Below, piece by piece: positions 57,091-64,000 of a stretch of DNA of 64,000 nt (the stretch's first letter is position 1; every line of letters begins with the position of its first letter). Position numbers and translations under genes: made by a program. Source of the stretch: Saturnia japonica. Lineage: Eukaryota > Arthropoda > Insecta > Lepidoptera > Saturniidae. The stretch is from NCBI GenBank assembly GCA_033032175.1, contig CM065321.1:9012501-9076500 (forward strand). Reading direction: 5' to 3'. Below the pieces are notes generated by a model. That model was not told the origin of the DNA. It worked only from the letters and a program-made list of their open reading frames with translations, and searched no databases.

Positions 57091-58214
57091 ATGAATATGG
57101 CCTCAAAGAACTTATTTTGTGCGGGCTGTCTATGTAGCATCACAACAAAAGATTATCTGCGGTGTTTCAATTGTGGAAATAATTACGACCTGCAGTGTGC
57201 GGTTATTGAGAAAAAATTGTTTAGTAGTTTGGCTAAGGAGCAAAAATCCAGTTGGACTTGCGACAGCTGTCGTTGTAAACAGCCGAAAGGCGATAATTCT
57301 AATACACCGATACGTTCAGTACCTTTTTCGATGTCAGTAAAGTCACCAGAAAGCGAGGAAAGTTCTGGGAAAAATGTTACACACCGTAAGAAACAACAAC
57401 GTATGGGAGTCAAACAACTATCTCCTCCGCCTCCCTCAGAGCAAGAGCAATTTTTATCTACTGAAGTAAGGGCTGAAATATATTCTGCTGTCAGTGAGGC
57501 TGTAAAACCGCAATTAAGTCTTGGATTGAGGGTGAATTACAATTTATCAGAAATGAGCTCGTCATACTCAAGGAATATAAATCATCAATGGATTATCTGA
57601 GTACGGACTACGATCAAATTAAATTGGATTTAAAAGCCAACGCAGAGACCATAATTCAATTAACTAAAGACAACGAAAAACTTTCTAAAATTGTCAATGA
57701 GCAATCAGCACGTCTTACGTTGATGGAACAATATTCACGTGAAAGTAATATTGAAATTAATGGAGTACCAGAGAACAAGTCGGAAAACTTGCCATCTGTA
57801 ATAAAACAACTAGGTACAGTTATCTCTTATCCCCTACAAGATATGGAAATTTTAAACTGCGTTAGAGTTCGGAAACTTAACGAGTCAAGTACGAGACCGC
57901 GGTCTATTATAGTAAAATTTCCTAGCGCACGAGTAAGAGATAATGTAATTGCTGCTGTGATAAAATTTAACAAACGCAACAAGAACGAAAAACTAAACTC
58001 TACTCATTTGGGTTACGGAGATAATAAAAGTTCTATCTATGTCTCGGAACATCTCTCACCTCACTTAAAGGCGTTACATGCTGAAACCAGAAGAATTGCA
58101 CGAGAGAAGGGTATCAAATATGTCTGGATTCGGAACGGTCGTATATTCTGTAGTAAGGATGATACCTATCCCGCTATAAATATAAAATCCTACGATTGTT
58201 TAACTAAAATTTAA
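57091..58214 (+). pseudogene. LINE ORF1: PHD-like zinc finger, coiled coil, RNA-binding end
   Basis: First frame 57,091-57,600: FCAGCLCSITTKDYLRCFNC, a Cys at residue 31 and WTCDSCR form a PHD-like Cys-rich finger (about residues 10-55), then a Ser/Gln/Pro linker. Second frame 57,588-58,214, joined after a 1-nt shift near 57,540: a coiled coil (LKANAETIIQLTKDNEKLSK), then MEQYSRESNIEINGVPE and a domain with IIVKFPSARVRDNVI and YVSEHLSPHLKALH, as in L1/CR1-type ORF1 and the related FP-like C-terminal domain. The protein would form multimers on the element RNA. Starts considered: ATG 57,091 or 57,097. The frameshift makes it non-functional. Confidence 0.85.
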
Positions 58215-58248
58215 TATTTATGTATAATGAGCTAAGACCGCATTTTTT

Positions 58249-58935
58249 GTAACAAAATTCAATATTTACTATCAGAATGTTCGCGGTATGCGAACAAAAT
58301 TAAAAGAAATTCGATTGGCATCATTACAGATGAATTATGACATATTGGTATGTACGGAGACATGGCTGGATGATTCTGTAAGTGATAGCGAACTTTTTTA
58401 TGAAAACTATGTAATTTACCGTAGAGACAGACAGTCAACCTATTTAGAAGGCAAGACGGGGGGAGGGGTTTTAATAGCGGTATCCAAAAAAATACAGTCG
58501 AAACGAATAATTCATTACGAAAGCTCATGCGAAGATATATAGGTCTCGCTTAAAGTAAAAGTAAATGATATGACAAAAGAAATTATGCTATGTGCTGTCT
58601 ACTTACCACCCCCTATAACACTTTCAAGTTTAAATATATTTTTAGAAAATGCTGATAAGGTTTTTGATGCCAATCCATGCGAAACTATGATTTTCGGAGA
58701 CTTTAATTTACCTTTTTTTAAATGGACTAAAGATCCGAAATCCAACCGAACAATTCCATCTAGTTTAGAAAACACATTAGGCAACTGTTTTCTTGATTTT
58801 ATGTCCCGTAATAATCTTAGCCAATACAATCTTGTAAAAAATCAAAATCAAAAAATTTTAGATTTAATCTTAGGAAATATTGAGTGTATTAATGTGAGTG
58901 AAACTTCATATTACTTAAGTAAACTATGGGTTTAA
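58249..58935 (+). pseudogene. CR1/Jockey-type ORF2, endonuclease only
   Basis: FNIYYQNVRGMRTKLKEI, catalytic Glu in LVCTETWL, GGGVLIAVSKKI, then TAG at 58,540-58,542 where relatives have Trp (EELWLS-like in the 41-44 kb copy). In the same frame: VSLKVKVNDMTKEIMLCAVY, IFGDFNLPFFKW, KILDLILGN. It ends at 58,935 before the Asp-His motif and the RT. Same protein family as the minus-strand ORF2 at 41.5-44.4 kb but clearly a different lineage. Confidence 0.85.
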
Positions 58936-59220
58936 ATTTTTTTTTAATTTGCGCAAAGATATAAACTATACAGTGGTGATTGTACATTATAATTTGTGAT
59001 TATGTTTTTTAAACATTGACCTTGATAAAAGTGACAGATGATATTATTATGAACTATCATGCTTGAAAAATTTTTGAATATTTTTACACACACAAATGTC
59101 TGTACGTTATAAATTCAAAAGTGCATTAATTACGAAAGGATTATCTTTGATGGACTGCACATATCTGTAGGAGATTCGAAAGTTGCTATATCTCAACAAA
59201 AATATATTGGAAAGACATCA
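58936..59220. other. AT-rich spacer
   Basis: No features seen between the broken LINE and the GC-richer region that follows. Confidence 0.5.
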
Positions 59221-59228
59221 AAGACGCG

Positions 59229-59280
59229 GTTGCTAAGGCCGCCATCGGTTGTCCTAGCGACGTCATTCGTTGCTAAGCCT
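59229..59280 (+). promoter_or_regulatory. Candidate promoter block with repeated GTTGCTAAG-like boxes
   Basis: GTTGCTAAGG (59,229), GTTGTCCTAGC (59,248) and GTTGCTAAGC (59,269) are spaced 19 and 21 bp apart, with GACGTCAT (59,259-59,266) between. The boxes resemble half-sites for RFX-type factors and a CRE-like site. Functional reading is inference. An ATG-led zinc-finger ORF starts 235 bp downstream. Confidence 0.3.
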
Positions 59281-59513
59281 CTTCCACTGCAGCGTCCAAT
59301 TGCAAGACACTCCTGTGACGCACCTACGTAACGACGCATGCCTCTTGTTACCAAAACAAGCAGCCGTCATATTTTGACTTTGTCTTTTTTACGTTATCAG
59401 TGTATATTTTAAGTTTTGTTGTAATTTTTTTTTTTTATTTGCTTTAAGTTATTATTTTTTGTGAATGTATTTAACTGTTGTGAATGCAGTCCGTGACCCA
59501 ATCTTGTGATGGC

Positions 59514-59630
59514 ATGTCGAACGCGACCCATACATGTTCACTATGCAACAAGTCATTCAAATCTTTGAAAGGCCTCAATATATACAATACAAAATCACAC
59601 AGGAACTGGGATTCCGATTTCGACCGCTGA
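59514..59630 (+). CDS. Short C2H2-like zinc-finger fragment (possible REL-LINE 5' end)
   Basis: 38 codons from ATG. HTCSLCNKSFKSLKGLNIYN followed by TKSHR has the Cys-x2-Cys, Phe, Leu and final His of a C2H2 finger, but Tyr replaces the first His. Such a finger at the extreme N-terminus is found in R2/NeSL-type LINE proteins. TGA ends it at 59,628-59,630, just before the Jockey-like 5' UTR. It may be a displaced 5' end of a REL-type LINE as at 30.2 kb, or a host fragment. Confidence 0.4.
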   Translation: MSNATHTCSLCNKSFKSLKGLNIYNTKSHRNWDSDFDR

Positions 59631-59683
59631 CGTGAACGGACGTGTCCGCTCGCGCTCTCGATCGCTTTCCGAATTATCGCATT

Positions 59684-59907
59684 CTGCTTAAATTAGTGTA
59701 CAACTTGTTTACTCTGATCCACGGACCCGGTCCTAGGCCTGCCGGTTCAGACTACACAGTGTAAAGCTAGTTTTTTAAGCTATTTCATTCGCGCTCTGCT
59801 TGTACTAGTGTACGACTTGTTTGTTTTGATCAACGGACCCGGTCCTAGGCCTGCCGGTTCAAAGCACACAGTTTTAAGCTAGTTCTTAAGCTATTCATAC
59901 CGCGTGT
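59684..59907 (+). repeat. Two tandem 112-bp 5' UTR monomers
   Basis: Copy 1 (59,684-59,795) and copy 2 (59,796-59,907) share 'acggacccggtcctaggcct' and 'gccggttca', 'agtgtac.acttgttt' and 'aagctagtt.ttaagctat'. Tandem monomers in a LINE 5' UTR often act as promoter units (as in rodent L1). That role here is inference. Confidence 0.85.
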
Positions 59908-59937
59908 TATAGCGAGGTCGGTGTTATTGTTGTGTAG

Positions 59938-60138
59938 CGAGTATCTAGGTACTCGTTGCGCGCATAGCGCCGTCTCGTTCGCACATTTCGTGTAGCACTT
60001 CGGTGCACACGAAAAACCGTACTTTTCAGTACGACAATAAACGCGCTTTTCAGCGCGAAATCCTGTTTCTAAAGACACGCAAATCCACGGTTTAGTGGTC
60101 GTTCGTCGGATACCTAACGGTGCTAACGAAGACGAACG
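59938..60138 (+). other. Stem-loop array in Jockey-like 5' UTR, part 1
   Basis: Consecutive perfect stems: CGAGTA/TACTCG (59,938-59,955); GCGC/GCGC (59,958-59,970); TCGTGT-a-GCAC with a TTCG loop, closing GTGC-ACACGA (59,988-60,012); CGTACT-TTTC-AGTACG (60,018-60,033); CGCGCT-TTTC-AGCGCG (60,042-60,057); CCAC/GTGG (60,085-60,098); and an 8-bp CGTTCGTC/GACGAACG (60,100-60,107 with 60,131-60,138). Two neighbours have the same TTTC loop on different stems. AATAAA (60,036-60,041) sits between them. A structured RNA leader is the simplest reading. Confidence 0.75.
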
Positions 60139-60306
60139 GGGCGTGACCCGAGCGCTCTCCGGTTACTTCCTTCTGAGGTAAACGATAACTCGGACGGGCC
60201 TGGGAATCTTAGCCTTTGCCTTTTTGCATAGTTAAGCCCCAGGTGTCTCCTACCCAACCCTTTCCTATCCTTACCATCCATCCTTGTGGTTGTTTGGGCG
60301 GAGCCA

Positions 60307-60476
60307 CGGTATATACCGGCCTGCGTCCTCTGCCACAAGACTGCTAGGGACTCCCCTAGGGAAACGATAGGTCCTTTTCCTGTGTTTCATTACACCGTGA
60401 CACACAGGTCTCATTGTTCCGGGCTCGGATAGCCCGTTAAATTCATTCGGCGTACCCCCCTGCCCTCCAGGCAGGG
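60307..60476 (+). other. Stem-loop array in Jockey-like 5' UTR, part 2
   Basis: Palindrome CGGTATATACCG (60,307-60,318); CTAGGG-ACTC-CCCTAG (60,344-60,359); GGGCT-CGGAT-AGCCC (60,421-60,435); CCCTGCC-CTCCA-GGCAGGG (60,458-60,476), a 7-bp stem that ends three bases before the first codons of ORF1. The last one could block or guide translation start. Confidence 0.75.
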
Positions 60477-60478
60477 AG

Positions 60479-62343
60479 GTGAATAAAATTCACTACCCCG
60501 ACCTCCAAACCGCCACCGCGATTGCCGAATTAAAATACGCCGAGTTAGAAATACGTTTTAGGCAGTTGGAAACCGAACACCAGCGCCTTATTAATTACAT
60601 GTCGCTGCATATGCCCGCGCAAAGCAGCGACTATGTCAGCAGGGCACAGATGGCGGACTCGCTACGGCCGCCATCGGCCAATCAGAGCGCGGATGCCGCG
60701 CACGCCATCCCCTCCACCTCCGCCGCGATCTCACCCGCCGCCGCGCCACCCGGTTTCACGCGACCCGCCTCGGTCCCTGCGACCGAGTACCCCCACCCCA
60801 CTAACCTCGCAAGCGCGAGCCACGCCCCTAGCAAGTCCCGAGCAAAATCGCAACAGCGATCTTTTACCCCCGGTCCCTATGGCCGCCCCGCTAAACCTGT
60901 TGCCCCCGCGGCAACAAAATCAACATCGATGTCCAACTCTTTTTCGGCCCTTCCAGTCGAAACAGATATGGATGCTCCACTAAGTCCAACCCCCTCCTCG
61001 GAAATGGAACTCTCGCTCCACTTCCAAGAACCGGTCATAATCCCGACCGAACTTACCGCGGACAATGACGACTTCACGGTCGTCAAATCCCGCAAACGCG
61101 CGCCCCGTGATAGCCCCGTAGAGCAAAACGCGGCAAAAACATCAAAAACGGCAAACGGCTCCGCCGCCCCCGCACCCTCCTCAAATACCGACGAACCGGT
61201 CGTCGGTAAAAAGCAAAAACCCCCTCCGATAATTATCCACGACAAAACTGTCTGGACAAAGCTCACCAATGAGCTTAAAACACTAAAAATTGGTTACACT
61301 AAAGCGCGTAATATCGCGACAGGTATCTCCCTGACGATGAGCACGTCAAACTGCCATCGAAAATTGACCACCCTCCTCCGTAGTAGGAACATTCCTTACT
61401 ACACTTACGCCCTCGAAGAGGAGCGTGTCTTACGGGTTGTGCTTTGGCGTATCCCCGTCGAGATCTCACCAGAGGAAGTCTTTGCCTCCATTGAAGCACA
61501 AAAATTCCCCATCCGAGAGGTACATCGGATGTATAATAAAGAGAAACGAGCCCTTCCAATGCTCGTTTTAATCTTAGATAAATCGCCTGAGGGCAAAAAA
61601 ATCTTTAATCTAGAAATTGTATGCGAGCTCTCCGGAATAACCGTAGAGCCTCCATACAAAAATTCGAAGCCCTCCCAATGCCACAACTGCCAGTTGTACG
61701 GACACTCCGCCCGCAACTGCTTCCTTCGTCCGAGGTGCGTTAAGTGCCTCGAAGACCACCCAACCAGGGAGTGCACGCGTCAGCGTGACTCTAACACCCC
61801 CCCGAGCTGCGTACTATGCAGGGAGGAGGGACATCCTGCGAACTATCGCGGATGCCCCAAGGCCCCGCACACCACGCACCCCCGCCGCCCTGGGCAGGCT
61901 GCCCCTCAGCGGGCACCCCCCGCCTCAGGGTCCCGGGCGCAGCAACCTCTGCTCAATCCAGAGGTCTTTCCGTCCTTCCCTGCCCCCGCCGCACTCAGGC
62001 GAATGTAGGCCCCCCCGCACCCCAGGTGCAGCCCAAACCCGTGCGTCCGACTCAGAACGCATGGGCCCACAAACCGCAGCCCCTCATGGCTATGGACATC
62101 CCCGTGCCCCGCGCTCCAGCGCCCCGCGCTCCAGCACCCCGCGCTCCAGCGTCCCGTGCCACCACAATGGATGACCTCATGTTATCGCTCATTCGTGAGC
62201 ATGAGATACGCGAAATCCTCGCATACAAGGCCCATATGGAGCAGTACGGTTTCGTCGAAACCATAGCTGCCTTTCCCCGGCTCGTAGAGACGTTACAGCG
62301 TCTCGATCGCGAAGCTGCCAACCTCAGGCCTCTCAATGGCTAA
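60479..62343 (+). pseudogene. Jockey-like ORF1 (Gag-like, three CCHC knuckles), one frameshift
   Basis: Open from a TGA at 60,398-60,400. The first in-frame ATG is 60,599, but protein-like sequence starts earlier (DLQTATAIAELKYAELEI, a coiled-coil-like stretch), with GTG at 60,479. The original ATG may therefore be mutated. Then come a Pro/Ala/Ser-rich low-complexity part, SNSFSALPVE, NDDFTVVKSRKRA, and a Pre-C2HC-type domain (about residues 315-385: RVLRVVLWRIPVEISPEEV, PIREVHRMY). Zinc knuckles lie at about residues 401-414, 420-432 and 444-459. A shift near 61,970-62,005 moves the C-terminus (MAMDIPVPRAPAP repeats, REHEIREILAY, PRLVETLQRLDREA) to another frame, ending in TAA at 62,341-62,343. 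That stop overlaps the ORF2 ATG. The protein would coat the element RNA. Confidence 0.88.
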
Positions 62344-64000
62344 ACTCAAGCCGAGAGGTTTAAACATCTCCTTTTTTAATGCGCGGAACTTATATCCGCA
62401 GCGTGATCTCGTCGCGACTTATCTTAAAGATCACCAAATAGACGTTCTCTTAGTACAGGAAACGCTCTTAAAGCGTGGTAAATGCAATCCGAGTATCGCA
62501 AACTATAACATCGTTAGAAATGACCGCGACGGCCGAGGGGCGGCACTCTCATTTACTACAAGCGCTCGTTGTATTGCATGCCGATAGATCCTCCGATACT
62601 TACCAATATGGAAGTATCCGTGTGTAGACTAGGAATGACCGATCATCCGTCCATAACGATCGTATCCGCGTACCTCTCACCGACGAAAGTACCTCTCAGG
62701 TCTGACCTAGAGAAGCTACTCTCGCTCGGCACATCGGTCATTATCGCAGGTGACCTCAACAGTGGACACACGTCCTTCAACAATTGGAGAGACACCAGCA
62801 ATGGGGTTATTCTCGAAGGGTTGTCGGACGAGTTAAACTTTGACGTCATAGCGCCTCCCACTCCCACCCACTTTCAAGATCACTGTACACCGACAGTGCT
62901 TGACATAGCCCTCCTGAAAAATATCGCGCTTCAGGTACGACTCATTCGGGTCGTACACGAACTCGACTCCGACCATCGCCCGGTCATCCTACAGCTAGGA
63001 CAACTAGATGACTCCAGCCCTCCTACAGTCACAACGGTTGACTATGCAAAATTAAAACACTACCTCGCGGATAGGCAGTCCTCGCCCAGTTTCGTTAGGG
63101 TCCCGGACGTGTTAGAGTCAGTTGCGCACGTAGATCTCGCGATCGACTCCCTAGTTGACCACCTCCAAGTCAGCATCGGAGAGGCCTCGAGAAAGGTCGA
63201 AGCGGCGAACGATCGCCGCTTTGTACTCCCTGCCGACGTGCGAGCGTTGATGACGGAGAAGAACGCTGCGACTCGTGCGCATGACTCTTATCCGACCGAT
63301 GCAAACCGCGCACGATTACGCGCACTTCAGAGAGCGGTTAAAGCCCGTATAACCGAGCTCAAAAGTCACAGATGGGACACCTTAGTCGAAGGGCTAAGGC
63401 CGTCACATCTAACTTATTAGAAAGTAGCCCACGCCCTTAAAATAGACACCCAACCTCGCATGCCCCCCCTCGAAAGGGGTCCCGGCACTACACCCGCTTT
63501 CGATACCATCGACAAGGCGGAGTGCCTTGCCGCTTGTTTGGAGAGCCAGTGCTCCCCGAACAGCGTCAAGAACACCGACCGAGTCAGAGACATCGAAGCC
63601 CGCGTGGAGGAGCTGAATAAGCTCCCGGCATCAGAATCCCTGTCCCCAGTCACTTCTGAAGAAATCTCTGCCATTCTCAAAAGCCTTAAGCTCAGAAAGT
63701 CACCAGGTCCCGACGGTATCAGGAACGAAGTACTCAAACTTCTTCCCGATCACCTCATAGCTCTATTGGTCTGCATATTCAATGTAGCCATAGCCAACTG
63801 CCATTTTCCAGCCGTCTGGAAAACGGCCATTGTCAAAGGTATTCACAAGCCCAGCAAGAGCACGTCGCTTTCCGACAGCTACCGTCCTATCAGTCTCCTA
63901 AATACCCTAGGTAAAATCTATGAGCGGATCCTTCTGAACCGTCTCAAATCCGTAATAGAGGAGAAAAACCTCTACCCGCCTGAGCAATTCGGTTTTCGTG
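62336..64000 (+). pseudogene. Jockey-like ORF2 (endonuclease + RT start), two lesions, incomplete
   Basis: ATG at 62,336 overlaps the ORF1 stop (ATGGCTAA). Endonuclease: LNISFFNARNLYPQRD, catalytic Glu in LLVQETLLKR, then loss of one G near 62,536-62,541 compared with copy A shifts frame in the GRGGGTL region. It continues in frame from about 62,569: MEVSVCRLGMTDHP, IIAGDLNSGH, DIALLKN, HELDSDHRPVIL. The linker is alpha-helical and Arg-rich. TAG at 63,418-63,420 replaces a probable Trp (HLTY-W-KVAHALK context). After it the frame is open to the window end: ESLSPVTSEEISAILKSLKL, SPGPDGIRNEVLKLL, SYRPISLLNTLGKIYERI and EQFGFR (RT motifs 1-2a). Catalytic YADD lies outside the window. Confidence 0.9.

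Larger units (their letters stand above)
56955..58935 (+). mobile_element. CR1/Jockey-type LINE with ORF1 and endonuclease, no RT
   Basis: ORF1 (57,091-58,214) is followed by the endonuclease start of ORF2 (58,249-58,935). The coding homology then stops and AT-rich unrelated DNA follows. The 5' UTR may continue left of the LTR insertion at 53,812. As in copy A at 27.8 kb, the 3' half is lost. Confidence 0.85.
59640..64000 (+). mobile_element. Jockey-like LINE copy B, long, runs off the window
   Basis: GC-rich 4.4 kb with 5' UTR (tandem monomers and hairpins), ORF1, ORF2 endonuclease and the first part of RT. It is broken by one frameshift in ORF1, one in ORF2 and one stop, so it is recently dead rather than ancient. 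Its 5' boundary is approximate (59,630-59,680). The rest of RT and the 3' UTR lie beyond 64,000; their sequence can be judged from the 36.6-38.2 kb copy. Confidence 0.9.

Noticed and set aside
1..64000. CRISPR array, rRNA genes or bacterial operons
   Set aside because: No spaced identical repeats of CRISPR size, no rRNA-like segments, and eukaryotic transposons throughout.

Overview
The window looks like AT-rich nuclear DNA of an insect, most probably a moth or butterfly. The evidence is many decayed copies of repeats whose ends resemble those common in lepidopteran genomes (motifs such as 'gcgaagccacgggcaaagctagta' and 'gaacgcgctaatctc'), two mariner copies, RTE and Jockey/CR1-type LINEs, and tRNA-derived SINEs. 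I recognise no complete host gene. Almost every coding signal belongs to a transposable element, and most are broken by frameshifts, stops or truncation. The possible host signals are a 69-nt exon-like segment at 22,111-22,179 and an unrecognised 87-codon ORF at 50,362-50,625.

Layout. 0-9 kb: a MITE with a 6-bp target duplication (992-1,164), a full-length dead mariner (2,137-3,424), an internally deleted mariner of another subfamily (5,067-5,648), and two 3'-end fragments of one Jockey-like LINE family. 10-15 kb: a 328-bp SINE-like insertion with a 12-bp duplication, a collapsed Ty3/Gypsy-like LTR element (12,664-14,400) holding an RNase H fragment and a LINE tail, and SINE fragments. 18.2-18.6 kb: a tyrosine-recombinase (Crypton-like) fragment. 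19-27 kb: mostly AT-rich DNA without recognisable genes. 27.8-31.8 kb: a 3'-truncated Jockey-like LINE (ORF1 plus endonuclease) fused to a LINE with a restriction-like endonuclease, then an RTE tail. 32.96-34.68 kb: an element with arms of about 470 bp in inverted repeat around a cysteine-rich (CXC) coding segment. 36.6-44.4 kb: a truncated Jockey-like copy and a CR1/Jockey-type LINE whose ORF2 is interrupted by one stop codon. 46-48.4 kb: two 5'-truncated LINE 3' ends with target duplications. 53.8-56.95 kb: a young non-autonomous LTR element on the minus strand. 57-58.9 kb: a LINE with PHD-like ORF1 and endonuclease but no RT. 59.5-64 kb: a long Jockey-like LINE with its 5' UTR, running off the window.

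How the parts relate. The 3' UTR fragments at 7, 7.8-8.4, 13.6, 24.7, 36.6, 39.0, 46 and 47.6 kb share one terminal sequence. The 36.6-38.2 kb copy joins that 3' UTR to an RT closely matching the one at the right edge of the window, so the small fragments are products of this Jockey-like family.

The least expected structures are: the dense array of perfect stem-loops in the Jockey-like 5' UTR; a second array of short hairpins inside the LTR element; ultra-short LINE tail insertions that begin at nearly the same nucleotide; and the CXC/inverted-repeat element. All family names rest on reading motifs by eye; no database search was possible.
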